A stretch of 64,000 nt of DNA, taken from NCBI GenBank assembly GCA_047974765.1, contig JBKECP010000036.1, forward strand, positions 1-64,000, in the 5' to 3' direction. Position 1 is the first letter of the stretch, and every line of letters begins with the position of its first letter. Under the pieces are notes generated by a model that was not told where the DNA came from, ran no database searches, and saw only the letters and a program-made list of their open reading frames with translations. Positions 15,997-24,650 of this stretch are shown here, in pieces. This stretch comes from JBKECP01 sp047974765. Lineage in GTDB: Bacteria; Pseudomonadota; Gammaproteobacteria; Pseudomonadales; Halieaceae. The position numbers and the translations under genes are program-made.

Positions 15997-16734
15997 ATGC
16001 GTATACCTCGAATCTACACTGCCCAGTGTCTGACCGAAGGCCAGAATCTGGTACTGGAGGCCGGACCCGCAGCCCATGTGTCGCGGGTACTGCGTATGCG
16101 TGCGGGACAATCACTGCTGCTGTTTAACGGTGATGGCAATGAATACCTGGCAACCATTACCGAAGCCGACAAACGCTGTGTACAAATCAGCCTGGGAGCA
16201 GTGCAGACAGATGACAGGGAATCATCACTGCCAATTGAACTGGGCATTGGTATATCCCGTGGCGATCGCATGGACTGGGTGCTGCAAAAGGCAACTGAAT
16301 TGGGTGTCACCGCCATCACACCCGTGCTGAGTGAGCGCACCGGGGTTAAACTCAAGGGCGAGCGCGCCGATAAGAAATGGCAGCATTGGCAGCAGGTGGT
16401 GATCAGTGCCTGTGAGCAGTGTGGTCGCAACCGTCTGCCAACAGTAGCCGCACCGTGCTCACTGGATCACTGGCTCAGCAAATGCGAGGCTGAGCGCCGC
16501 TATGTATTGCACCACCGCGCCAGTACAGCCCGCAACAGCGCCAAGCCAGCCAGTGTGGCCCTGGCCATCGGCCCCGAGGGCGGTCTTAGCGAGGCAGAAA
16601 TAAAAGCCTGCCAGGTGGCCGGTTTTGAAGCACTGAGCCTCGGCCCCCGGATATTGCGCACCGAAACTGCACCGCTGGCAGCTATTGCCATTTTGCAGTC
16701 CCACTGGGGTGATATGGGCCTGCCATCAACATGA
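15997..16734 (+). CDS. rsmE: 16S rRNA m3U1498 methyltransferase
   Basis: A 245-residue SPOUT-family methyltransferase that methylates U1498 of 16S rRNA in the 30S subunit. It has an N-terminal PUA-like domain (VSRVLRMRAGQSLLLFNGDG), the knotted-domain ISRGDRMDWVLQKATELGV, and the SAM-binding ALAIGPEGGLSEAEI and LGPRILRTETAPLAA. It starts 22 bases after metF and may be read through from it. The gshB gene follows after 126 bases. Confidence 0.95.
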   Translation: MRIPRIYTAQCLTEGQNLVLEAGPAAHVSRVLRMRAGQSLLLFNGDGNEYLATITEADKRCVQISLGAVQTDDRESSLPIELGIGISRGDRMDWVLQKATELGVTAITPVLSERTGVKLKGERADKKWQHWQQVVISACEQCGRNRLPTVAAPCSLDHWLSKCEAERRYVLHHRASTARNSAKPASVALAIGPEGGLSEAEIKACQVAGFEALSLGPRILRTETAPLAAIAILQSHWGDMGLPST

Positions 16735-16860
16735 CCTCTATGACCTCTGATCAAAACCCCTGAATAAGGCCTTTTTCTCTATATTCGTGATGCAGTCGCT
16801 TGCGCAGGTGCGTTTCTGGTCGTAAGTTAACAGGTTCACTGATAGCTGGACAAAGCGCCC

Positions 16861-17820
16861 ATGACGGCCATTAAACTCGGCGTGGTGATGGACCCCATCG
16901 CCAACATCAACTACAAAAAAGACACCACGCTTGCCTTCCTGTGGGCCGCACAGGCGCAAGACTGGCAGTTATTTTATATTGAACCCCAGGCACTTTATCT
17001 CGATCAGGGTGTGGCGCGTGCGCACATGTCTCACATCACCGTGTTTCACGATCCTCAGAACTGGTATCAGCTGGATCACGGCGCGGATCGGCCGCTGACC
17101 GAACTCGATGTGATTCTGATGCGCAAGGACCCGCCCTTCGACAACGAATTTATCTACAACACCTATGTTCTGGAAGCCGCCGAGCGCGAAGGTACGCTGA
17201 TCGTCAATCGCTGTCACAGCCTGCGCGACTGCAATGAAAAGGTCTTTGCCACCCGGTTTCCCCAGTGTTGTCCACCGGTATTGGTCAGTGCCGAAGCAGC
17301 GCGCCTGAAAGCCTTTCATACAGAACATCAGGACGTGATCTTCAAGCCGCTGGACGGTATGGGCGGCAGCTCTATCTTCCGGGTTGGGCCAAAAGACCCG
17401 AATCTCAGTGTGATTATTGAAACCCTGACCGATCACGGTCAACGCACCATCATGGCTCAACGTTATATCCCTGAAATTGTCAACGGTGACAAACGCATCC
17501 TGATGATTGATGGCGAACCTGTTTCCCACTGTCTGGCACGCATCCCCCAACAGGGTGAAACCCGCGGCAACCTGGCCGCTGGCGGCACCGGTCACGCCCG
17601 GCCACTGACTGACCGCGATCGCTGGATAGCTGAACAGGTTGGCCCCAGCCTGCGCGAACGCGGTCTGTTGTTTGTCGGCCTGGATGTCATCGGCGACTAT
17701 CTGACCGAAATTAACGTCACCAGCCCAACCTGTGTCCGCGAAATCAACGAGCAGTGCGATCTCGATATCGGTCGTGATCTGATGAACTGCATCGAAGACA
17801 AATTACGCGCACGAGCCTGA
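16861..17820 (+). CDS. gshB: Glutathione synthetase
   Basis: A 319-residue ATP-grasp ligase joining gamma-glutamylcysteine and glycine. Motifs: KLGVVMDPIANINYKKDTT at the start, the phosphate-binding FKPLDGMGGSSIFRV, the MAQRYIPEIVNGDKRILM lid region, and the metal-binding NVTSPTCVREINE. The length is close to the enterobacterial enzyme. A tonB-like gene follows after 7 bases, so the two are probably cotranscribed. Confidence 0.97.
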   Translation: MTAIKLGVVMDPIANINYKKDTTLAFLWAAQAQDWQLFYIEPQALYLDQGVARAHMSHITVFHDPQNWYQLDHGADRPLTELDVILMRKDPPFDNEFIYNTYVLEAAEREGTLIVNRCHSLRDCNEKVFATRFPQCCPPVLVSAEAARLKAFHTEHQDVIFKPLDGMGGSSIFRVGPKDPNLSVIIETLTDHGQRTIMAQRYIPEIVNGDKRILMIDGEPVSHCLARIPQQGETRGNLAAGGTGHARPLTDRDRWIAEQVGPSLRERGLLFVGLDVIGDYLTEINVTSPTCVREINEQCDLDIGRDLMNCIEDKLRARA

Positions 17821-17827
17821 CAACACC

Positions 17828-18712
17828 GTGGCAAGCTCCCGCAGGCAACAACATCGCAACCGGCCACTGAAGCTGGCTCTGACGCTGGCCCTGATTCTGC
17901 ACGCAGGATTGCTGCTGGGCGTTAGTTTTAACAGCGCCAGCAAGGAAGACAACTACCGCCCCCAAATCGACGTTACACTGGCTTTTCAGCCCACGGAAAA
18001 TGCACCCGCTGACGCCACCCATGCCGCCCAGTTCAATCAACAAGGCAGTGGTGATCACTCACCCATACCACAGCATGGCAGCCGTCACAGCATAGCGATT
18101 CCCGGCTCTGCCCTGCCCGCCTTACTGTCAGAAGCACTGCTGTTGCCACCGCGTACAACTCAGCAACCCCAGCGTCGGGACCACAGCCTGGTGACACGCA
18201 GTGCGGCTGAAAAACTCAGGGCGGCGGAAGAAAAAATTCTGGAGCATATTGACCCGGTCATGGCCGGTATCAATCCCGATGTCGACAAATTAAACCGGGA
18301 GCTGGCCGAACTACAGGCCAGCCTGGAAGAGCAAACCCAGTCCTATTCTGACATGCCCCGGGTCCGCCGCCTTACCTCGGCTTCAACACGGGCCTCGGTC
18401 GATGCAGCCTACCTGCATGACTGGCGCAAACGAGTGGAGGCGGTCGGCAATCAGTATTATCCACAGGCATCCATCCGCTACGGCCTTTATGGAAGCTTGC
18501 GCCTGCTGGTCGTCATCGACCACCGCGGTCGCCTGGATGACATTCGGGTGTTGTCCTCTTCAGGTTATGCCGTACTGGATGAGGCGGCCATGAAAATTGT
18601 ACGCATGGCGGCACCTTATGCCCCCTTTCCGCCCGAACTGCGCGAGACAGCTGACAAACTGGAAATTATCCGCACATGGCAATTCCAGGAAAACGGACTA
18701 AGCTCAGGCTAG
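17828..18712 (+). CDS. TonB-like energy transducer
   Basis: A 294-residue protein started by GTG. It has a basic N-terminus and one membrane helix (LALTLALILHAGLLLGVSF, residues about 15-33), a long periplasmic spacer with a coiled region (about 130-165), and a C-terminal TonB fold (about 198-290: YLHDWRKRVEAVGNQYYP, GSLRLLVVIDHRGRLDDI, DEAAMKIVRMAAPYAPFP). Such proteins pass proton-motive energy to outer-membrane receptors. The spacer lacks the usual Pro-Glu/Pro-Lys repeats. Gammaproteobacterial genomes often carry one next to gshB and yqgE; no exbBD or receptor gene is nearby. Confidence 0.9.
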   Translation: MASSRRQQHRNRPLKLALTLALILHAGLLLGVSFNSASKEDNYRPQIDVTLAFQPTENAPADATHAAQFNQQGSGDHSPIPQHGSRHSIAIPGSALPALLSEALLLPPRTTQQPQRRDHSLVTRSAAEKLRAAEEKILEHIDPVMAGINPDVDKLNRELAELQASLEEQTQSYSDMPRVRRLTSASTRASVDAAYLHDWRKRVEAVGNQYYPQASIRYGLYGSLRLLVVIDHRGRLDDIRVLSSSGYAVLDEAAMKIVRMAAPYAPFPPELRETADKLEIIRTWQFQENGLSSG

Positions 18713-18757
18713 GTGGGGGGATAATATGGATCTGAATGGCGGTGAGGCCAGATAGTT

Positions 18758-19342
18758 ATGCCACAAACCACCCCTGCAACAGCCAGCAGCGGTTGCTTGC
18801 GCGATCACTTCCTGCTGGCAATGCCCTCACTGACAGAGGGTGTTTTTTCCCAGAGCATTACATATATTTGTGAACATGGCGAAAGTGGCGCCATGGGTAT
18901 TATTATCAACCAGCCTTTGGACTTGTCGGTTGGAGAGATTTTTGAGCATCTGGAAATCAGAACCGACATGGATTTTTCTGACATTCCAGTGATGGCGGGC
19001 GGTCCGGTGCAGATTGATCACGGTTTTGTTCTGCACCGCGATCCACTGTCAAACTGGGAGTCAACCCTGCATGTCACCGACAATACCCTGCTGACGACTT
19101 CCCGCGATATTTTGCGCGCTATCGCCACGGGCCAGGGACCGGATGAATACCTGATTGCCCTGGGCTATGCCGGGTGGTCGGCGGGCCAGCTTGAGCAGGA
19201 GCTGGCAGACAATAACTGGCTGACCTTGCCAGCTGACGAGCAAATTATCTTTGCTACACCCTATCAACAGCGCATGCACGTCGCTGCCGCACAGCTGGGC
19301 GTGGATATGAATCTGATTTCCACACAGGCCGGTCACGCCTGA
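18758..19342 (+). CDS. yqgE: YqgE/AlgH family protein (DUF179)
   Basis: A 194-residue protein of the YqgE/AlgH family, with LRDHFLLAMPSLTEGVFSQS at the start, EHGESGAMGIIINQP, VMAGGPVQIDHGFVLH, and GYAGWSAGQLEQELADN. It was linked to alginate regulation in Pseudomonas, but the biochemical role is not settled. It sits 14 bases before ruvX, the standard gammaproteobacterial pair. Confidence 0.95.
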   Translation: MPQTTPATASSGCLRDHFLLAMPSLTEGVFSQSITYICEHGESGAMGIIINQPLDLSVGEIFEHLEIRTDMDFSDIPVMAGGPVQIDHGFVLHRDPLSNWESTLHVTDNTLLTTSRDILRAIATGQGPDEYLIALGYAGWSAGQLEQELADNNWLTLPADEQIIFATPYQQRMHVAAAQLGVDMNLISTQAGHA

Positions 19343-19356
19343 GCAGTCGTATCTGC

Positions 19357-19836
19357 ATGCCCACTGATGCATACACTTACCACCGAGTGATGGCCTTTGA
19401 CTATGGACTGCGCCAGATTGGCGTAGCCACCGGTAATTGTGAGACCACAAGCAGCCAGCCCTTAACCGTATTAAAAGCCCGCGATGGCAGTCCCGACTGG
19501 CAACAGCTAAAAACCCTGATAAAAGAGTGGCAACCGGATTTACTACTGGTAGGTAACCCCCTCAATATGGATGGCAGTGACAGTGACTTCGGTATCCGCG
19601 CCCGCAAATTCGCCCGCCGCCTGCACGGACGACTGGGTCTGGCGGTATTAATGGTTGACGAACGCCTTAGCAGTTTTGAAGCCAAGCAGCAATTAAAAGA
19701 GCAGGGACATGGAGGCAACTACAAGGCGCAACCAGCCGACAGTTATGCCGCCGAGCTGATTTTGCGTACCTGGCTGGACACACCGGCCTGTGGCCAGTCA
19801 CCGCTCGACGCTCCTCCTGTCAAACACACTTGTTGA
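19357..19836 (+). CDS. ruvX: Holliday-junction resolvase-like YqgF/RuvX
   Basis: A 159-residue RNase H-fold nuclease with AFDYGLRQIGVA (first Asp), the LLVGNPLNMDGSD motif, VDERLSSFEA and the late acidic ADSYAAELIL. In E. coli YqgF acts in pre-16S rRNA end maturation. The first of two candidate Met codons was taken (MPTDAYTYHRVM); the second would start right at the fold. It ends 20 bases before the structured repeat copy 1 and faces pilU. Confidence 0.93.
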   Translation: MPTDAYTYHRVMAFDYGLRQIGVATGNCETTSSQPLTVLKARDGSPDWQQLKTLIKEWQPDLLLVGNPLNMDGSDSDFGIRARKFARRLHGRLGLAVLMVDERLSSFEAKQQLKEQGHGGNYKAQPADSYAAELILRTWLDTPACGQSPLDAPPVKHTC

Positions 19837-19855
19837 ACAGGTATTTACGATGTTG

Positions 19856-20026
19856 TTAGCTCGGCAAGGTTTTAGCTGAATAAATAAGTGGCACATGAAT
19901 GTGTCGCCGCAGACTGTAAGCCTGCGCGAGTCCTGCGAAAATCAAGAGATTTCACACATTCCGCTGATTTTCAGGAGCGACCATCAAATAGTGAGGGATT
20001 CATCTATTTGATGGTCAGGTTGATAG
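19856..20026 (-). repeat. Four-hairpin dispersed element, copy 1
   Basis: Read on the minus strand this ~170-bp element matches 59132-59297 closely (roughly nine bases in ten by eye) and 56489-56658 more loosely. Hairpin 1 is an 11-bp perfect stem (19981-19991 with 20004-20014); hairpin 2 pairs GAAAATCA (19937-19944) with TGATTTTC (19965-19972); two short hairpins follow towards 19870. It fills the gap between the convergent ruvX and pilU genes and begins 9 bases after the pilU stop. No open reading frame is conserved. A role as structured RNA, folded single-strand DNA or a bidirectional terminator is possible. Confidence 0.85.
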
Positions 20027-20035
20027 CGCAGATAT

Positions 20036-21175
20036 TCAGCGACGATAGGTATAGCCTGTCGGTTCGCTATCATCAACCGTCAACTCGCTGGTTTCCACCA
20101 CATTGCCACGCTCGCGTTCATGCATCTTGATTTGCAGGCGCACATCATTGGCCGAATCAGCGTGATGCACAGCATCATCGGCGCTGATAAGACCTTTCTG
20201 ATAGGCCTGAAACAGTGACTGATCAAGGGTCTGCATGCCCAGCTCGGTAGACTTGGCCATCACATCCTTGATCAGGTGAACCTCACCCTTGCGGATGTAT
20301 TCTGCGATCAACGGACTGTTGAGCATGACTTCAACGACAGGTGTTACGCCCTGGCCATCCTGACGTGGAATCAGTTGCTGGGCAACCAGCGCCTTCAGGT
20401 TGAGGGAGAGATCCATCCACACCTGAGAATGCTGCTCCGCCGGGAAAAAGCTCTGAATGCGATCAAGTGCCTGGTTGGCGTTGTTGGCGTGCAGGGTACA
20501 CAGACAAAGATGGCCGGTTTCAGCAAAGGTCAGCGCCTGACTCATGGTCTCGGCTGAACGCACCTCACCGATCAGAATGACATCAGGCGCCTGCCGCAGA
20601 GAGTTGCGCAGGGCAATGTCAAAGGTTTCTGTATCCACACCCACTTCGCGCTGAGTAATCAGGCAACCGGCGTGCTCGTGCAGATACTCAATCGGGTCTT
20701 CAATACTGATAATATGGCCGCGGCTGTTGCGATTGCGATAGCCAACCATTGCCGCCAGCGAGGTACTTTTACCGGTACCGGTTGCGCCCACAAAGACCAC
20801 CAGCCCGCGCTGGGTCATGGCCAGATCCCGTAAAATCGGTGGCAGCCCCATCGATTCAATACCGGGAATATCGGTTTTGATACGCCGCAATACCAGTCCA
20901 TAGCTACCTCTCTGGGCAAAGGCACTAACCCGAAAACGGCCCAGCTCACCACTGGAGAGGGCAAAGTTGGCTTCATGTGTGCACAAAAAATCTGCCCGCT
21001 GCTCTTCGTTCATGGTCGACAACACCAGCTCTTGTGCCTGTGCAGGACCAAGTATCTGATCAGTAATGGGGTAAAGCTGACCGTCCACCTTGATACAGGG
21101 CGCTGCACCCGCCGTTATAAAACCATCGGAGGCATTTTCCTTAACGACTTTCGCCAACAATTGCTCGATCTTCAT
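20036..21175 (-). CDS. pilU: Type IV pilus retraction ATPase PilU
   Basis: A 379-residue PilT-like ATPase with Walker A FVGATGTGKSTSLAAMVG, the Asp-box region HIISIEDPIEYLHEHAG, Walker B VILIGEVRSAETMSQA, and His-box TGHLCLCTLHANNANQAL. PilU assists PilT in pulling back type IV pili for twitching. It differs from PilT by its longer C-terminal tail. It follows pilT after 52 bases on the same strand, and its stop codon abuts the structured repeat copy 1. Confidence 0.95.
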   Translation of the reverse strand: MKIEQLLAKVVKENASDGFITAGAAPCIKVDGQLYPITDQILGPAQAQELVLSTMNEEQRADFLCTHEANFALSSGELGRFRVSAFAQRGSYGLVLRRIKTDIPGIESMGLPPILRDLAMTQRGLVVFVGATGTGKSTSLAAMVGYRNRNSRGHIISIEDPIEYLHEHAGCLITQREVGVDTETFDIALRNSLRQAPDVILIGEVRSAETMSQALTFAETGHLCLCTLHANNANQALDRIQSFFPAEQHSQVWMDLSLNLKALVAQQLIPRQDGQGVTPVVEVMLNSPLIAEYIRKGEVHLIKDVMAKSTELGMQTLDQSLFQAYQKGLISADDAVHHADSANDVRLQIKMHERERGNVVETSELTVDDSEPTGYTYRR

Positions 21176-21227
21176 ACAATCTCTCTATGTCCCTACCTGA
21201 CAGGTATCTGCGTACCCGCGCCGGTTA

Positions 21228-22262
21228 TTAAAAGTCTTCTGGTATGCGCGCTTTTTCACGCGCCACATCCCGGGTAATAATCCGCTTTTCAATCAAGTCG
21301 TGGAGACACTGATCCATGGTCTGCATACCCATGGCCTGACCGGTCTGAATGGCTGAGTACATCTGCGCCACCTTGTCTTCACGGATCAGGTTACGAATAG
21401 CCGAAGTGCCACGCATGATCTCGTGAGCCGCCACCCGTCCCCCGGTCGCCCGTTTGAGCAGGGTTTGGGAAACCACCGCCTGTAGCGATTCCGACAACAT
21501 CGAACGCACCATGGCTTTTTCTGCCGCCGGGAATACATCCACCACACGGTCGATGGTTTTGGCAGCCGATGTGGTGTGCAAGGTACCAAAAACCAGGTGG
21601 CCGGTTTCGGCGGCAGTCAGTGCCAAGCGAATGGTTTCCAGGTCGCGCAGCTCGCCCACCAGAATAATATCCGGGTCTTCACGCAGTGCTGAGCGCAGCG
21701 CCTCAGCAAAACCCAAGGTATCGCGGTGTACTTCACGCTGGTTAACCAGACATTTTTTGGATTCGTGTACAAATTCGATCGGGTCTTCAATAGTGAGAAT
21801 ATGCTCGTATTTGTTGTCATTGATGAAGTCCATCATCGCCGCCAGCGTGGTCGACTTACCCGAACCGGTCGGGCCAGTTACCAATACCAGCCCCCGCGGT
21901 GTCATCGAGATATCGCGGAACACCTGACCCATACCGAGATCTTCCATGCTCAGCACTTTTGAGGGAATGGTCCGAAATACTGCACCGGCACCGCGGTTCT
22001 GATTGAAAGCGTTGACACGAAAACGGGCCACGCCGGGTACTTCAAAGGAGAAATCGGTTTCGAGAAATTCCTCAAAATCCTTGCGCTGCTTATCGTTCAT
22101 GATGTCATAGATAAGCTCATGAACCTGTTTGTGTTCCATCGGTGGCAGGTTAATGCGCCGCACATCACCATCGACCCGAATCATCGGCGGCAAACCGGCC
22201 GACAGGTGCAGGTCAGACGCACCCTGTTTGGCACTAAACGCCAGTAATTCTGTAATATCCAA
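21228..22262 (-). CDS. pilT: Type IV pilus retraction ATPase PilT
   Basis: A 344-residue hexameric ATPase that depolymerises type IV pili. It shows the N-terminal PAS-like part (SAKQGASDLHLSAGLPPMIR), Walker A VTGPTGSGKSTTLAAMMD, Walker B IILVGELRDLETIRLALTAA, TGHLVFGTLHTTSAAKTIDR and the PilT-specific AIRNLIREDKV near the C-terminus. It is divergent from yggS (139 bases between starts), the common arrangement in Pseudomonas-like bacteria. Confidence 0.97.
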   Translation of the reverse strand: MDITELLAFSAKQGASDLHLSAGLPPMIRVDGDVRRINLPPMEHKQVHELIYDIMNDKQRKDFEEFLETDFSFEVPGVARFRVNAFNQNRGAGAVFRTIPSKVLSMEDLGMGQVFRDISMTPRGLVLVTGPTGSGKSTTLAAMMDFINDNKYEHILTIEDPIEFVHESKKCLVNQREVHRDTLGFAEALRSALREDPDIILVGELRDLETIRLALTAAETGHLVFGTLHTTSAAKTIDRVVDVFPAAEKAMVRSMLSESLQAVVSQTLLKRATGGRVAAHEIMRGTSAIRNLIREDKVAQMYSAIQTGQAMGMQTMDQCLHDLIEKRIITRDVAREKARIPEDF

Positions 22263-22401
22263 CGATCTTCCCCCTGACCCTGTTTTCTATTTTCTGTTTT
22301 AAACGCAAAACGCACAGCACGGATACACACTAGCGCATGCTATTCTGGTGTTTGCCACCCGAGGCTTAAAAACAGCGCCACTTTTCAGGAACTGCACCAC
22401 A

Positions 22402-23088
22402 ATGGAACAACAACAGCTTGCCGACAATATAACAAAAGTACAAACGAGAATACGCCACAGCTGTGAGAAATATGGCCGCAAGCCCGGGGATGTGACCCTG
22501 CTCGCAGTAAGCAAGACCCATACGGCGAAAACACTGAGGCTGGGAGCGGAGTTAGGGCTCACCCAGTTTGGTGAAAACTACCTGAGCGAAGCCCTTGAAA
22601 AGATCGATGCACTGGCGGATATCAGACCGTTGTGCTGGCATTTTATCGGTCCTGTTCAATCAAACAAAACCCGCGCCATTGCCACCCACTTTGACTGGGT
22701 ACACAGCGTGGATCGCCTGAAAATTGCCCTTCGCCTCAATGATCAGCGACCACCGGAGCTGGCGCCTTTGCAGATCTGCTTGCAGGTGAACATCTCCGGT
22801 GAAGCCAGCAAGTCGGGTGTTGAACCAGCCAGACTGGCACAACTGGCCGCGGCTGTCAGTGAGCTGCCACGACTACAGTTGCGCGGGCTGATGGCCATTC
22901 CCGAAGCAGGCACAAACTGGCAGCAACAGCGAACCGCATTCGCCCACTTGCGCAAAGCACTGCAAACACTGCCCATACCAGCACTGGACACGCTGTCGAT
23001 GGGCATGTCTGGCGACCTTGAGGCAGCTATTGCCGAAGGGGCCACTATTGTACGCATCGGTACCGATATCTTCGGTGCGCGCAGGTGA
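22402..23088 (+). CDS. yggS: PLP homeostasis protein YggS
   Basis: A 228-residue PLP-binding protein of the YggS/PROSC family, which buffers pyridoxal phosphate and has no known catalytic activity. The PLP lysine is in LLAVSKTHTA; also seen are FGENYLSEALEK, WHFIGPVQSNKT, VNISGEASKSGV, LRGLMAIPE and LSMGMSGDLEAAI near the phosphate site. The ATG at 22402 is chosen because homologues start just before QQLADNI; the longer frame adds 18 residues without support. proC follows after 91 bases. Confidence 0.96.
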   Translation: MEQQQLADNITKVQTRIRHSCEKYGRKPGDVTLLAVSKTHTAKTLRLGAELGLTQFGENYLSEALEKIDALADIRPLCWHFIGPVQSNKTRAIATHFDWVHSVDRLKIALRLNDQRPPELAPLQICLQVNISGEASKSGVEPARLAQLAAAVSELPRLQLRGLMAIPEAGTNWQQQRTAFAHLRKALQTLPIPALDTLSMGMSGDLEAAIAEGATIVRIGTDIFGARR

Positions 23089-23179
23089 AATTGTCAGCAA
23101 GCGGCGTGTATACTGCCGCTTCTTTACAGACGGCAGATCCATATCGCCAGGCATCCCCCGGCCTCAATCGGAGCAGGTA

Positions 23180-23998
23180 TTGAAGACACCAACCATAGTA
23201 TTTATTGGCGCTGGCAATATGGCTGGCAGTATCATCGGCGGACTGATAGCCAGTGGACACCCCGCTTCAAAAATTCACGCCGCCGACCCCTCTTCAGACA
23301 GCCTTGCACGCCTTGCCGATATGGGCATCACTACATTTGCGCACAACAGTGCCGCTATCGACAAAGCTGATGTCGTGATATTGGCCATTAAACCTCAAGT
23401 TATGGTGCAGGTGATGGAGGAGATCGCCGAGGCCGTCATCACAGCCCGTGCACTGGTAATTTCCATTGCCGCCGGCATTACCACCGCCAGCATGCGTCAG
23501 TGCCTGGGCGACACAACCGCCATTGTGCGCTGCATGCCCAACACCCCGGCTCTGATTGGCAAAGGTGCCAGCGCGCTGTATGCAACAACATCCGTGAATT
23601 CACAGCAACGCAACTATGCAAACCATATTCTGGCTGCCGTCGGTATCGTTGAATGGGTTGAGCATGAAACCCAACTTGACACCATTACTGCACTGTCTGG
23701 CAGTGGGCCCGCCTATTTTTTCCTGCTGATGGAAGCCATGGTTGAAGCTGCCTGCAAACTGGGGCTGGACCGTCATATGGCTACCCGGCTAACTCAACAA
23801 ACAGCCCTTGGCGCCGCTGGCATGGCCATTGCCGACAGTGCGGAACTGGCAGAACTGCGCCAACGTGTTACCAGTCCCGGCGGCACTACTGCGGCAGCGA
23901 TCGCTTGTTTTGAAGCACAAAAACTGCGCGAGATAGTCGAACAGGCCATGCAGGCCGCCAGTGATCGCGCCGTTACCATGGCCCAGGAAATGGGTTGA
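23180..23998 (+). CDS. proC: Pyrroline-5-carboxylate reductase
   Basis: A 272-residue NADPH enzyme making proline from pyrroline-5-carboxylate. The Rossmann start is IVFIGAGNMAGSIIGGLI, with AIKPQVM and VRCMPNTPALIGKGASAL in the middle and the catalytic LSGSGPAYFFLLMEAM and RQRVTSPGGTTAAA near the end. The start is a TTG at 23180: GGAG (23170-23173) lies at correct spacing and the fold begins five residues later. An upstream in-frame start within yggS would add about 54 residues absent from the family. Confidence 0.94.
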   Translation: MKTPTIVFIGAGNMAGSIIGGLIASGHPASKIHAADPSSDSLARLADMGITTFAHNSAAIDKADVVILAIKPQVMVQVMEEIAEAVITARALVISIAAGITTASMRQCLGDTTAIVRCMPNTPALIGKGASALYATTSVNSQQRNYANHILAAVGIVEWVEHETQLDTITALSGSGPAYFFLLMEAMVEAACKLGLDRHMATRLTQQTALGAAGMAIADSAELAELRQRVTSPGGTTAAAIACFEAQKLREIVEQAMQAASDRAVTMAQEMG

Positions 23999-24043
23999 AA
24001 CGCGACATAAAACCCAAAAATTCAAGCACAGAGGAACAAACCG

Positions 24044-24631
24044 GTGCATACCGCTAACGCTATTTTTGTCTATCTTCTGCAAACCGTGCTGGCTCTTTAC
24101 ACTATAGCCATGCTATTGCGTTTTTTACTGCAACTGGTGCGGGCTGACTTTTACAATCCAATCAGCCAGTTTATCGTGCGCATCACCAACCCCCTGGTTA
24201 TCCCTTTGCGGCGACTTTTACCCGGTATTGGCGGCATTGACCTGGCCTCTTTGGTATTGACCATCGTGTTAGAGATCGCAGGCTTTTATATTCTGTCGGC
24301 ACTGACCAGCCTGCCAGGGCCGGGATTGCCTGTTATGTTGCTCTGGGGGCTGTTGGGTGTAGCGGGTCTGTTGCTGAATATTTATTTTTTCGCCCTGCTG
24401 GCGGTGATCATTCTCAGCTGGATTGCGCAGGGTTCAAACAACCCGGTCATTTACCTGCTCTATCAACTGACCGAACCGGTGATGGCGCCCTTTCGCAGGA
24501 TCCTGCCACCTATCGGCGGGCTGGATCTGTCGCCAATACTGGTATTTATGGTAATTAACGTACTGCGTATTATTTTGCAGTCTATGGCCATCAGCGTTGG
24601 CCTGCCTCCTTCACTGGTTGTCGCCTTCTGA
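24044..24631 (+). CDS. yggT: YggT-family membrane protein
   Basis: A 195-residue inner-membrane protein with two YggT repeats, each with paired helices and a conserved loop (PISQFIVRITNPLVIPLRRL in the first half, YLLYQLTEPVMAPFRRILP in the second). The family is linked to osmotic shock tolerance and membrane protein placement, but its mechanism is unknown. The start is GTG at 24044, preceded by AGAGGA. It sits between proC and metX, the usual order. Confidence 0.92.
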   Translation: MHTANAIFVYLLQTVLALYTIAMLLRFLLQLVRADFYNPISQFIVRITNPLVIPLRRLLPGIGGIDLASLVLTIVLEIAGFYILSALTSLPGPGLPVMLLWGLLGVAGLLLNIYFFALLAVIILSWIAQGSNNPVIYLLYQLTEPVMAPFRRILPPIGGLDLSPILVFMVINVLRIILQSMAISVGLPPSLVVAF

Positions 24632-24650
24632 TTATGAAAAGGCTTTTGGT